Assembly: GCF_023343835.1 (NCBI RefSeq) | Contig: NC_064449.1 | Location: forward strand, 4,563,778-4,627,777 | Direction of reading: 5' to 3' | Length of the DNA stretch: 64,000 nucleotides | Origin: Lagopus muta | Lineage: Eukaryota; Chordata; Aves; Galliformes; Phasianidae | Shown here: one piece after another, positions 54,101-64,000 of the stretch | Position numbering within the stretch: position 1 is the first letter of the stretch | Layout of the letters: every line of letters starts with the position of its first letter | Notes under the pieces: generated by a model | Seen by the model: only the letters and a program-made list of their open reading frames with translations | The model's database searches: none | What the model was told of the DNA's origin: nothing | Translations under genes and position numbers: made by a program

Positions 54101-57100
54101 CCTGAGGTGAGCCATGAGTCAGCCAGAGGAGCACAGGTGAAGGCAATTCACCTGTGCTGCCGGAAGGGGTGGAGCCTGGCTCCACCCTGGCTCCTGGACC
54201 TATTTAAGAGCTGGCTACCAGAGGGGAAGGATCTCTTCTGGAGATCCTCCTCTTTGGTATCTTCTAGTGAGCTCAACCCAAGGGTAAGCTCTTCTACTTA
54301 TTCTCTTTTGTGATCCTTGTTTGCTTTGCCTTACTCTTTTGATTATATTGCAATTATAACATCTTGATATCTATTGATTATACACAATTGTATTGTGATT
54401 ATAACATCTTGGTTATACACCTCTCAACTCCTCGTGCTTTGTCAGCTGTCTGCAAAAGAGCAGTGAGCACAAGCGGGTTCATGTAGACCCTTCACACAGC
54501 TCTGAGCAAAAATCCCTGCTGATTGGCATTCACAAGTTTCTCGGCTTTCTCATCTACTTTTAAGTTCAAGTTTTGCCTGAACAAAAGCAACTCCACGTTT
54601 TCCCTACAGGTATTTTGCTGGTAGTAAAAACTCACCTGCACTATTGGGATGACAAAAGACAGGGTTTTTCCACTGCCAGTGGGTGCTGAGACACAGATGT
54701 CCCTGGGGCGGTATCCTCCCTGCCCCATCAAATACCCATTGGATGCACTCTGCAGAACAGCAGGTATCACCTCTGCCTGAACTGAACAGAAATGGAAACA
54801 CACATTACTTGCAGAGTTAATTAACTAGAATAAGACTGGTTTATCTCGGAAATCCACGTTGTATACTGTATGGGAACTGCTGAATCACGGCCTGAACCTC
54901 TGATTGATCACCTGAGGTGAGCCATGAGTCAGCCAGAGGAGCACAGGTGAAGGCAATTCACCTGTGCTGCTGGAAGGGGTGGAGCCTGGCTCCAGCCCTC
55001 CTGGACATATTGAAGAGCTGGCTACCAGAGGGGAAGGATCTCTTCTGGAGATCCCCTCTTTTGGTGTCTTCTGGTGAGCTCAACCCAAGGGTAAACTCTT
55101 CCACTTATTCTCTTTTGTGATCCTTGTTTGCTTTGCCTTACTCTCTTGATTATATTGCGATTATAACATCTTGATATCTATTGATTATACACAATTATAT
55201 TGTGATTATAACATCTTGGTTATACATATACGACAAATCTGTGTCCACATCTGTACCACTGCTGCTGCAGGTGTAAGACTAGAAGAAGTAGAACCAGTAC
55301 AGATACTGTCTGCTTAGCACTGAGCACAGAGATTTCCTTCCCCAAGAATTCAGTTATTTCTTATGCTCAGAATAGATGTTACTCTGTCAAATACTGTTTT
55401 CAACACACGCCCATATTGTTGTATTCATATTGGGATGGTACTGGACAGATTTAAAACCCACAGATACTTGTCTGTGAGCATCTTTTTTTTTTGAAGTACA
55501 CAAAATATGCATCAAGGAAAATCAGCATTACCTGCCAAGGAGCAAAACAAACACTTTCCATAGGCTTTGAAGTCATTCAAGTTTGCTGCAAGAGGGTGCT
55601 ACAAGAAAGTTTGCTGCAAGAGAGTTTGCTACAAGGACTGAAAGAAACAGTCCTGTAAAAACAACAGCTATGACTGCCAGCTGTGAACTCTCTTATTTCC
55701 CTGCCTCACAACTTGTCCTCACAAACCAGCAATCTTGTTTCATCTGAGAGGTTTAGCAGCCAGGGAACTAAGTAGAAGAAGTGGAATAACAAAAGCAAGC
55801 TCTCCCTCTTTCGGTTTCTGTGCGCTATTGCTTCAAAACATTCTGTGTAGTTGCATTTATGACTAGACAACAGCCTTCAATTACTAGAACACACACCTCA
55901 TGAAAACAGAGGTTAAAAACTGAATTCATTAATGCATTAAGCTTGCTTTTGTTTCATGCTTCATCTCATTGACTACATAAATCATAGAGCAAGAGTGAAG
56001 GAAATATGTAAACAAATTTAGAGAAAGAAGAGCACTAACAAGGTACCTGGAAAAAAGGACTCTATTCCATTCATTTGCAGCTTTTTCAACAGCTTGGGGT
56101 GAATTCCTGGGACATCTCTGATTGGAATTAGATTCTCTTTAATACGTTTTTGCACTAGCTTGGGTTGAGCAAGCCAGTGTGGCAAGAAGGGCTGTACCTG
56201 AGGTGAGAGAAAAAGAGAGTAGCAAGGTGCTTTTTGCCACCAAACAGACAAAGCTATATACTAAATACATGCTAATGAGGCACCTTTTCATTCCTAGCTA
56301 TCATCAAAATTCAGTCAAGGCAATTACCTTCTGCACAGGCTTTTTATCATAATCTCCAAGAACTGCCAGGCTGGAAGGTGGTGGTTGTGCTTCTTCTCCC
56401 AAGGCTGCCGAGGGCAGCTCCTCCTCTGCGCTTTGGTTTCCTTCAGCTCCTTCACTGCTCTCTTTCTTCCTCGCATCAGCCCCTTCAGTTCCCTCATTCC
56501 TCTTTTTCCTTTTAGAGGATTTTTTTTTAAGGTTGCTCCTGTCTTCCCGCTGTTCGGTGTCTCCTTCAGAATCTAGGTAACAGCAACGCAGAGCTATAGA
56601 TCACAACGTGCCACAGAAAAGGGATACGGGGAATGTTTTCCATCACAGAACTTAACCAAGCTTATCCCCGAATTCAAGCACAAGAGCCAAACGTTGCTTT
56701 GGTGCTACGGGGGCAGCTGAGCACCGTGCTGACACACAGCCCTCTTTCCCTTACACTGCACCGGTCCCCGATGTTTGCAATATCGTGTTTTCTGCTAGAA
56801 AAGGAATTGCTCAGGGAGCAGATGGCGGTGAGGGCAGCAGTGTCACCGTTACCTGCCGCAGGGCCCGGCTCTCTCTCTCTCTTCCTCTTCAGTACCGCAC
56901 TGCCGCCCTCGCATTCCTTCCTCAGCCCTTCCCGGCCCTGCGCGGCGCCTTCTACGTTTCTCTTCCCCTCCGCGGCTCCATCCTCCGGTCCCGCTCCGCC
57001 GAGCTCCCGCTGCCGCCTCAGCTGCCGGGCCTTCGCCTGCTCGCGGAGCCGCTCCAGCAGGGTCCGAGCCCGCTCCTCCTGCGCCTCGTGGTTCGCATCC

Positions 57101-57217
57101 TCCTCCTCCTCTCCGACGTACCTGAAACGGCCGACAAGCAGCCCGTCACGCACGGCCGCCACGCATGGCCGCAACCCCGCGCCGCGCCGCCCACCTGCTG
57201 ACCGCGAACAGCGCCAT
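48178..57217 (-). CDS. DDX51: DDX51, DEAD-box RNA helicase 51 (ribosome biogenesis)
   Basis: Nucleolar ATP-dependent helicase, orthologue of yeast Dbp6, needed for 28S rRNA 3' processing and 60S assembly (family knowledge). Exons: 57195-57217, 56853-57121, 56328-56572, 56047-56197, 54636-54781, 53860-53931, 53576-53682, 52931-53039, 52175-52320, 51359-51557, 50583-50698, 50372-50488, 49595-49696, 49064-49127, 48681-48815, 48178-48204. All joins keep frame; total 675 residues against about 666 in human. The N terminus [10 protein letters not shown] is followed by a charged, low-complexity region. Helicase motifs in order: Walker [26 protein letters not shown] in [13 protein letters not shown] in [19 protein letters not shown], and [11 protein letters not shown]. 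The last exon is only nine codons including the stop. Fossil LTRs flank the Walker A exon. Every catalytic motif is intact, so this is a working gene. Confidence 0.95.
54057..54419 (+). mobile_element. Fossil solo LTR, copy 1 (endogenous retrovirus or LTR retrotransposon)
   Basis: 363-bp element with TG...CA ends and short inverted termini (TGTAT / ATACA), flanked by the 5-bp duplication CCTCT at 54052-54056 and 54420-54424. A TATA-like TATTTAAG lies mid-element on the plus strand. The 5-bp duplication suggests an ERVL-type or similar family. There is no internal region, so it is a solo LTR. It is about 95% similar by eye to copy 2, so moderately old. It lies in a DDX51 intron, antisense to the gene. 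Confidence 0.85.
54867..55226 (+). mobile_element. Fossil solo LTR, copy 2 of the same family
   Basis: 360-bp element with the same TG...CA ends, flanked by a different 5-bp duplication, TATAC, at 54862-54866 and 55227-55231. The different duplications show that this and copy 1 inserted independently rather than being the two ends of one provirus. It is in the same orientation as copy 1 and begins about 85 bases upstream of the DDX51 exon 54636-54781 acceptor. Confidence 0.85.
55581..55637. repeat. Short degenerate tandem repeat (GTTTGCTGCAAGAG-like units)
   Basis: Three to four imperfect 14-20 bp units in a DDX51 intron, just beyond solo LTR copy 2. Confidence 0.7.
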
Positions 57218-57420
57218 GGCCGCCTGAGGGGGGCGCGCCGTGATGACGTCACGGTATCGCGCGACAGAAGACTCCAGAAAGGCGGGAGAGGGCGCTGAGG
57301 AGTCGGGAACGCCTGCGCCGTGAGGGGAGGCAGAGCCAAGATGGCGGCTGAGGGGAACGTCGAAGTTGTGAGCCCGGCGCGGCGCTGACTGCAGGATGGA
57401 CTAAGCATGTCTAGGGCAAC
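56840..57420 (-). promoter_or_regulatory. CpG-island promoter of DDX51 with YY1-type site
   Basis: CpG-rich block over DDX51 exons 1-2 and 200 bases upstream of the ATG at 57215-57217. On the plus strand CAAGATGGCGGC at 57337-57348 matches the YY1 core often found just downstream of CpG-promoter start sites. MIF ends only about 0.3 kb further right. Confidence 0.55.
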
Positions 57421-57620
57421 AGAGGTCTAAGCGCACCTATGGAGCGCAGTGAGGTAGAGACGGCCCTGTGGCACTGCTGCACTCCCATGGAGCATAACTG
57501 GGAAGTGCCAGCTCCTACACGTGGAAACAAATCAAAATCCTCCATTTGTTTTAACAACCACAGCAATCACCCAGCCCCATCCACAACTGAAGGCCACACC
57601 AGACAGCTTATTTCTAAATC

Positions 57621-57626
57621 TTTATT
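57621..57626 (-). terminator. MIF poly(A) signal AATAAA
   Basis: AATAAA on the minus strand about 180 bases downstream of the MIF stop, fitting the very short MIF 3' UTR known in vertebrates. Confidence 0.7.
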
Positions 57627-57802
57627 TGTTTTCTACACAGAGAAAACAGAGGAATGTTGAAGCAGCAGTACTGAAACACACTAACGAGGAGCCATCCATC
57701 CGTGAGTGCACACAAATAGCACAGGGCCGGCTGTGTGGTGGTCTCTAACGGGCAGCATGAGGGGAGGAATGGGAGCAGCCTTTGGGCACAGGAGGGAGAG
57801 CT

Positions 57803-59332
57803 CTATGCAAAGGTGGAACCGTTCCAGCCCACGTTGGCAGCGTTTATGTCGAAGTAGTTGATGTACACCCTGCAGAAGAGGCACAGGAATACACAAAAAA
57901 TGAGTTATTAGCTAGTTTCTGTAAGCAATGAGTGAGACAAGGCAACAGGATAGAGGAGAGTGCTCTCCTGCCTCCCAGAAACAAGAGTTTTTACTGAAAC
58001 CCATGGATAACCTCCATCAGCTGATATTCCTGGAGCCTCTGGAACCATTCTTTCTATCCAATACAAGCTCTTCAGTCAGGAAGAACTCGGGCACCTTTTG
58101 GGTAGCAGCCTGTCCACAATTCCAGAGACCAACCTCTTGTTTCAGAGCACTGCAGTCTCACACAGCAGACCAACACGTAGCCCAGAGGCTCTGTGCTTCT
58201 TCCTTCCAACACGTGGATGTGAGGCAGCAGGCTGGTTCTGCCTATCACTGCTGCACGTGGGCACTCCCCAAAGCTCTACCTGTGCATGAACTGTCTGCAG
58301 CCTGCTAATTCCTACTTGCCTGTGAGCTCCAGCCTACTACTGCTTCTCCCTCGTGCTTTCAGGCCCCACCATGAGGAAACATCAGACCCCAGGAGTGAAT
58401 GAATCTGCATTGTGGACTCTGCCAACGCTCAGGTGTTCTTTCCTACAAGGCTTTCTGGAGAACTTCCAAGGGAAAGATGCAGGCATCAAACTTTAAAACA
58501 GACATGAAGAGCTGCAAGAGATTACTTTGTGTTCTCCTAAGCACTTATTGCTGGCTCTTTATGTTTTCAAATGAAGTTTCCAAAGCAGCAGATGAAAAGG
58601 ACCACATCCCAACCCTACCTGTCTGCAGATACGTGCAAGTGCTTTGCAATCATATCGCACAGCAGCTTGGTGTAGGTCTTGTTCTGCTGCCCTCCGATTT
58701 TGCCAATGCTGTAGAGGCTGCAGAGAGCGCAGGGATCCGTGGAGCCCCCAAAGGACATCATCTGATCAGGTACGATGTGCACAGCTATGTACTGCAATGA
58801 ACAAAGCGGGCAGAGGGTTAATAACGCGCAGCCCTCTTTGCAGGTAGAGCACTTAACAGCACGGAGCATTATGCAATAGCGCCGTGTCCTTTCTGAGGCC
58901 GCGGTTCTGAAGCACAGCGCGAGTGGCACCGACCCACGAGCCGGGCTCTGAGGCTGGGGGAGGGCAAAGGCTGCGTTCGGACCGCGGCCACGCGGCGGAG
59001 ATGGAGGCCGGAGGGCCGGGCCGGCTCCGCAGCTCCCAGCGCGGCCCATCGCCGCGGGGCAGCACTGCCGGGCTGCGATTGCCTGGCCCGCGACGCTCGG
59101 CTTGCGGCCCCCGCGTAGCGCTCCCACCCCTCCATTCGTTTCCCCCTCATTTCCCATTCATCCCCACGCGGCCCCGAGGAGCGGCCCCGCGCGTAGCGCT
59201 CCCCGCCCGCCCCCCGGGCCTCACCTGCGCGGGTTTGCCGGTAGCCTTGGCCAGCTGCTGGGTGAGCTCGCCCAGCAGGCTGTCGGGCACGGCGTCCTTG
59301 CAGACGTTGGTGTGGATGGTGAACATGGGCAT
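57803..59332 (-). CDS. MIF: MIF, macrophage migration inhibitory factor
   Basis: Trimeric cytokine and keto-enol tautomerase that signals through CD74/CD44 and CXCR2/4. Three exons: 59225-59332, 58619-58791, 57803-57869, with the same intron positions and phases as DDT. The product is 115 residues. It starts [10 protein letters not shown], so the catalytic proline is exposed after Met removal; the TGKP lysine and the CALC oxidoreductase motif are present, and it ends in [10 protein letters not shown]. It agrees with the chicken MIF sequence as I remember it. It lies head-to-tail with DDX51, with about 0.4 kb between the MIF poly(A) signal and the DDX51 start codon. Confidence 0.98.
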
Positions 59333-59560
59333 GGCGGCGGCGGCGAGGAGCTGCGAGCGGAGAGGAGCGAAGGAACCGCGAGGGATGGCGGGGCTTGCAG
59401 TGCGCGCGGGGCTGCGCCGAGCCGGCCTTAAAGGGACCGCGCCCTGCGGGGCGGGGATCGGGGCGGTGCCTCCGCAGGGCCGCGCACCGAGCAGCTCCGC
59501 TGTGCCAGGGCCCGGCCGGAGCGCGGCTGCTGCTTTCTGCCGTTATTCCTGCTCGGTGTT
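58920..59560 (-). promoter_or_regulatory. CpG-island promoter of MIF
   Basis: CpG-rich block over exon 1 and about 230 bases upstream. A TATA-like TTTAAGG in minus orientation lies near 59424-59431, roughly 95 bases upstream of the ATG, and could set a focused start site. Confidence 0.55.
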
Positions 59561-59561
59561 A

Positions 59562-61262
59562 CGACGGCGAGCATATTTACAGCGTGCGTTACTGACTGCA
59601 CGCTGGAGTTGGGCCCCGCTGCTCCGGGCGGCTCGCACACAGCCCTACACGCGCACGTGTGGGGCTGCCGTCCAGGATTCTGCAGAATGGGGAGACTAGC
59701 CCTGATTGATGCATGATGCATTTTTTTCCTTTTGACAAATCAAGTAATTCGTGCTTTTTTTTTTTTTTTTTTTTAAATTAAACTGTGTGCATAACTTTAA
59801 TAACACGTGAGGGAAAACTTGACTTGTGAGCATGATAATCTGTGATGTTCTTCAGTCAAATTGAAAGCGATCTCAAACTCCTCGTTTCCATCTTCACACC
59901 ATATTTTTCCACTGGAAAAAAAAAAAAAAAAAAAAAAAAAGCAGAAGGGATTTTTTTTTAAGCGATGACACGGTGTGAATCCATTGGGCGGCGAGAGGCA
60001 GCCTGAGCCGAGCCTGCCGCTGAGCCCTGTGATGCTGTGATGCGGCGCACGTAGGCTGCGGAGGGCACCCGGCACTGCCTGAGCTGCTCGGAGTGACTCA
60101 CGGGAAGGCAGAGGGGAAATCAGGGCTCTGCACCGACGATTTCCAGGCAGGAATCAGACGCATGAACTTTCAGCAAAGTTTTACTGCGTCTACTAGAGAG
60201 CTTGACCGTCCATCTGCATGGCACATGTGAGCAGACGCAGCCCCGAGCAAGGAGTGCAGGATGCCGTTTGAAGCTGCAGGGCTGACACGCAGCAGTCCCG
60301 GCTTGTGTTGCTCACACAATAGACAGGCACCTGCAGTTCCATGCTGTTTTATCCCTTTGACTCTTAGTATTTTCATGGCTTCTAAAAATGAAGGTAAAAT
60401 ATTTTACAGAAGTGCATCAAACAGCTTTCTGATGATGTGCTACAGTCACACCAAGAAAGGCAAAAGGAAAGGCTTTTAGGTTCCTTATTAGAGAGTGCAA
60501 AGCAAGACTGGTAACAAGTAGGGGTGGTCTCGTTGATACTTTGTCTCGGAGTTACCTTAGGAAGGTACAGTTCAGTGTGTGGATGCTCTGAAAACTACCC
60601 AGAAGGCCTGTAGCACAGAAAGGCTTCCAAAGAGATGTCGGGCAGGATAAGGAGCCGAGAGAGCTTCAGGAAACAGAGGTGTCATTCTTTGAGCTGGTGG
60701 CTCTATGAAGGTGGCAGACTGATTTCTGGAGAAGGGAGCAGCCTCCTCAGCTGGAGGACTGCTGTGTTAGGGGGCTGCATACCCACTGTGAGAGCACATC
60801 TACCTGCCATCGTGCCTTGCTTTCTCAGCGTTCAGCACTGCCAGACTGTGAGCAGGAACGAACCAGGTTTCATAAGATACGTTGTATTTAGGTTTGAGGA
60901 AACATCTTGCTTCCTTGGTTGTGCTGCTTTGATTCGCTGACCAGTTGCCGTATGTTATCCCCAGAAACCTCTTCTTGCAGGTTGAGGCACAGGCGTTCAG
61001 TTAGAAACTGTTGTCTGCAAAGCAAGGCTGTGATGGGTGAAACGGGATGTTCACAATAGTGCTTAAAATAGGGGTGAGAGGGGGTTGTAATTCCAGAAAA
61101 AAAAAAAAAAAAAACAAAAATCAGATGTATTGTGATTTTTTTATTTTTTATTTTTAATATTAGCATTGTTTTTAAAAGAGATTCAGGAAACAGATCTGTA
61201 TTCAATCTGTTTTACTTTGGAAGCAAATTATATTATCTGACCTAGGGCTTGAATAATAAATT
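59562..61262. other. Stretch right of the MIF promoter
   Basis: Apart from the exon-like segment at 59797-59911 and A/T homopolymer runs near 59755-59774, 59916-59940 and 61096-61114, nothing was recognised. Confidence 0.4.
59797..59911 (-). other. Exon-like segment of unknown origin
   Basis: On the minus strand a run of about 26 T and CCAG precedes an open frame containing GKIWCEDGNEEFEIAF, which ends at a TAA overlapping ATTAAA (59796-59801). A 20-base A tract follows 22 bases later. This is either a terminal exon or the 3' part of a processed retrocopy. I do not recognise the protein. Confidence 0.3.
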
Positions 61263-61374
61263 TTATATGGAAATCTTCCTTTTGTAATTCACCACTTTGA
61301 CATCTGGGAATGGCTCATTGTGCATCTCCCTCATTTTGAGCTGTGCTCTAATCTTCATGTCATTGCAAATTGTT
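61263..61374 (-). other. Exon-like segment of unknown function
   Basis: A strong acceptor (CCCTTTTTCACCCACAG) is followed by an open frame in one phase only. It encodes a charged peptide with MKIRAQLKMREMHNEPFPDV and ends in TAA. The entry phase (two bases already used) equals that left by exon 2 of the MIF-like gene to its right, so it could be an alternative last exon of that gene. No homology is recognised. Confidence 0.3.
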
Positions 61375-61992
61375 CTGTGGGTGAAAAAGGGAGGGCAGAG
61401 CAGTGGACAGTGGGTTTTTCCACTTGCTGCCTCTGCCTGGTCTGAGCTCAGAGACACTATTGGAGCACAAGTGTTTCTGCAAAGCAGCTACGTGTGCACG
61501 GAGTTACAACTAAGGTGGACCTGGGCTGCAGTCCAGCTGTTTTAAGTAAAAGGCCTTCCTTCTTGTGAAGGAAGACCCATAGAGCACACCGATAGCTTCC
61601 TGACTTACATTTAAATACATTCTGAAATCAGGTCAAGATTGATGTGTTGAAGCTTGGCTGGGCTGCCCAGCATGAATGGGGCAAAGGCATACCTACATGC
61701 AGAGCTCGTCTTCAAACAGAAGATTGCATTGTTTTAAAGAGAAGCTTCTATTAGGAATATCTGAGAAAGCTCCCTCTCATCTCAGCCATATCTCCACAAT
61801 AATATGAGATTCTCCACTCAGGTTCCCACTGGATTTCTACCTTTACTTAGGCAGCAGACAAGATGTTAGAACAGCAGGGTGTAGCACTGTTGCTTTTTAC
61901 CTTTGTGCCAATTGCAGATAACATGAGCAGAGCTTCAGTGTTCAGAAACCTGGTGAGTGTTAAAGGCTAAGCTGTCACCATCTCAGAACACC

Positions 61993-62898
61993 TCAACCAA
62001 AGGTGGTGTTGTTCCAGCCCACATTGCCAGCACTGATCTCAAAGAAGCTGACAAAGCCTGAAGGAGAAGACAGATGCTGTTGGCTGCTGGGAGGAGAGTG
62101 CAGCAGGAACCCAGAGCTCTGTTCCTCTCAGGGCTGCACTACCTCTCTGCAACTTACATGCTTCTTACTGCAGATTCTGCAAGGTGCACTCAGGTGTTGC
62201 TCCCCCTAAATACCTTGTCTTCTTGCATTCTGGAGCTGGTGTTGTTTTTCTGCTTCTTGTTTTAAGGCGATCTCAGGATGCTGTGTTTAAAACAGAGTCT
62301 GCTCTGCAGCAGACTGGTGTACATGTTCAGGAGAAGCACTAGAAATGCTTCTGTCCAAATCAAAGTTTTTTTTTAGTAGTTCTCCATCTGTACCCCACAG
62401 ACAGTGGCGAGGTATTGGTACTTATTACTCAAATGATCAATTTAACAACATGAAGTTATTGCATCTGTCCCTGGGCTTGCACACACATGAGATCTGTGGT
62501 ATGTATGGTGACTCAGCCTCTATCATTTTAACCAAGACAGATTTTACAGCCCTTGGACTTGGCAGCTCAGGTAGTTGGCTCCTTTCCTCTTTTTAACTGG
62601 AGAGCTGCCCTACTCATTGGGCATTCAGCATCTTTAAGCCGAATGTTAACAGAAAAACACTGGACTGCAAGTTTGGGATTAATAGGTTTAACAATCTGTG
62701 GAAAGTCATGTCAGACAAGTGAGCTCACCTGTCAGATGGTATTTTCAGCTGTTTGTTTAGCAGGTGACAAAGCAAGCTAGAGTAGACTTTGTTCTCCTGC
62801 TCTCCTGTCTTCCCAGTGTAAAGAAAGCATGTAGCATAAAGGTCTGTGAAGCCAGTAAAGGACATCTCCAAATCAGGAGAGATCTGTATTTCTAGGTA
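61993..62898 (-). CDS. Diverged MIF-like paralog, exons 2 and 3 (first exon uncertain)
   Basis: Exon 2, 62729-62898, has an acceptor CCAGCAG and donor GTGAGC. It is 56 codons plus two bases, open throughout, and begins YLEIQISPDLEMSF against [17 protein letters not shown]. By eye about 27 of 56 aligned residues are identical. One residue is missing at the SIGK loop, and CALC is YATC. Exon 3 ends NVGWNNTTFG and a stop, against [13 protein letters not shown]. At the homologous acceptor (after 62058) exon 3 would be out of frame; a second AG ten bases on gives exon 61993-62047 in frame, losing the segment with MIF Tyr95 and Asn97. A true first exon with Met-Pro was not found. It is either a fast-evolving MIF-family gene without tautomerase chemistry or a young pseudogene. 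It uses the same strand and intron positions as MIF, which suggests tandem duplication. Confidence 0.7.
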
Positions 62899-62973
62899 CT
62901 GCTGGAAGAAAGAATATTATCCTCCTTTGCCATGTTTGGAAAAGCTAAAAAATCCCAGAAGATATCTGCATAC

Positions 62974-63065
62974 CTGAACTGCTAGGAAAATAGTTGTATC
63001 ATGTATGGCTTTGAATTTCTCCTGTATGTATGTATTCTTTGCATTCTCAGACCTCATAAATATCT
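62974..63065 (-). other. Possible first coding exon of the MIF-like gene
   Basis: The minus strand has an ATG at 63055-63057, 28 open codons ending in IFLAVQ, then donor GTATGC in phase 0, the phase MIF exon 1 uses. The peptide shows no convincing MIF exon 1 similarity and no proline after Met. An acceptor-like TTTCAG stands at about 63066, so it might instead be internal. Confidence 0.25.
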
Positions 63066-63069
63066 CTGA

Positions 63070-64000
63070 AAGTCACAAAGATGAGAACTGTTGAAGTACA
63101 ACCACACTTCCATGGTATGCCATTTGGAGATGTGCACTGTCATCCCAATTTATTGCAGAAAGGCTGTTTTCCTAGCTGGAAGGACTAGAAGCTCATAAAA
63201 TAATTAAGAACAATCCCAAGGACTTGTAGATGCTTTTTACCACTTTCAAGAAAGCAAATACTTTAACTCTTGCTCTTATTAAGTTACTTTGCAGCCCAGA
63301 TCCTTCTATGCCTTCTGTCTTTGTCTTGAATATTTTGTGCTTCCAGTCTCACCACATCCAAAGCTTTCATGTGTTAGTATCTTACTATATAGATTTGAAT
63401 TCTTTTCCAAGACATTCACTGCTGTGATAAAGGCCCAAACAAGGATGTCTTACCATTTAGGTCTTGGTATCTGCTAACTGCTCCAGTTGGGTAGGGATAA
63501 CAGTGGGAGAAAAATGCAGCTCATGTGCTGGGCTGCTCCTCCAGATGTGAGCAGCTGTCTCTGGCTGGCAGCAGGTATTCATTCCCCTTTTGTACCCAAA
63601 CATGCCTGAATCCTAGGACACCCCTAAAAAAGAAAAACATCCCAAAAGCCATGGGTGGTCTGGAGTTTGCTATGCAAGCGAACACAGCTGAAAATGGGGC
63701 AGGAGGCACACAGGCACACATAGGTTTGCCCCAGAGGAGTGAATCATAGAAGTGCTCAGTGTCTGGCAAAGGTGATCTTGCAGTGAATACTGATCACTGT
63801 AGATAATTGCAGCCATCAGCCCTGCTGTGCCCAAGTACCTACTGGAATGTGGTCCTGGGTGCTGTGCCCAAGTACAGTATAGGAAGGAGAACTTTGTGAT
63901 GTTGTCTTTACTGACTGTGTGCCTTGGGTGGGAATTTTGGGTACTGCAGGAGCCTGCTGACCTGCAGTACACCCAGAAGCCCTCCAAGCCAGAAGGCTTT
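63070..64000. other. Right-hand end of the window
   Basis: No exon, repeat or RNA gene recognised. A first exon of the MIF-like gene encoding Met-Pro was looked for on the minus strand and not found. Confidence 0.4.

Noticed and set aside
54057-55226. The two LTRs as the ends of one provirus
   Set aside because: Their flanking 5-bp duplications differ, each LTR has its own duplication on both sides, and the sequence between them is ordinary DDX51 intron and exon.
56633-57408. Long open frames on both strands at the DDX51 5' end
   Set aside because: The minus-strand frame is explained by DDX51 exon 2 read through its introns. The plus-strand frames are CpG-island shadows.
60888-61205. Minus-strand frame of 105 codons containing QQFLTERLCLNLQEEV as an exon
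   Set aside because: It has no convincing donor, several weak competing acceptors and a poly-T run translated as Phe. It is not supportable without transcript data.
62048-62057. Use of the homologous acceptor for exon 3 of the MIF-like gene
   Set aside because: After exon 2 it gives a frame that stops within about six codons and loses the NVGWN homology, so the in-frame acceptor ten bases on was preferred for the annotation.

Overview
The window is vertebrate nuclear DNA from a galliform bird, very probably chicken or a close relative. Interspersed CR1 LINEs with typical 3' ends, compact CpG-island promoters, and MIF and theta-class GST proteins that match chicken sequences as I remember them all point this way. 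No search was run. All six confidently identified genes lie on the minus strand, so transcription runs from high to low coordinates. Exon boundaries were set by eye from GT/AG sites, phase continuity and homology with the known human or avian proteins.

Layout from left to right: positions 593-22540 hold the 5' two thirds of CABIN1 (two leader exons and 24 further coding exons), and its 3' part lies beyond the left edge. Positions 25132-26113 hold three-exon DDT. Positions 29641-37854 hold GSTT1, which has an extra 63-bp alanine-rich exon. Positions 42435-46832 hold a second theta GST. Positions 48178-57217 hold 16-exon DDX51, a ribosome-biogenesis DEAD-box helicase. Positions 57803-59332 hold MIF. 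Positions 61993-62898 hold exons 2 and 3 of a strongly diverged MIF-like copy that I do not recognise as a described gene. Each of the six genes starts in a GC-rich, CpG-rich block.

Repeats are sparse. There are five CR1 tails or fragments plus one CR1 piece carrying reverse-transcriptase coding sequence. Two fossil solo LTRs, each with its own 5-bp target-site duplication, bracket the DDX51 exon that encodes the Walker A motif. A few short microsatellites are also present.

The MIF, DDT and theta-GST genes form the ancient tautomerase/GST cluster that also lies beside CABIN1 on human 22q11. DDX51, which is on human 12q24, sits inside this cluster here. The most interesting items are the MIF-like paralog, the extra GSTT1 exon, and the LTR pair around the helicase exon.
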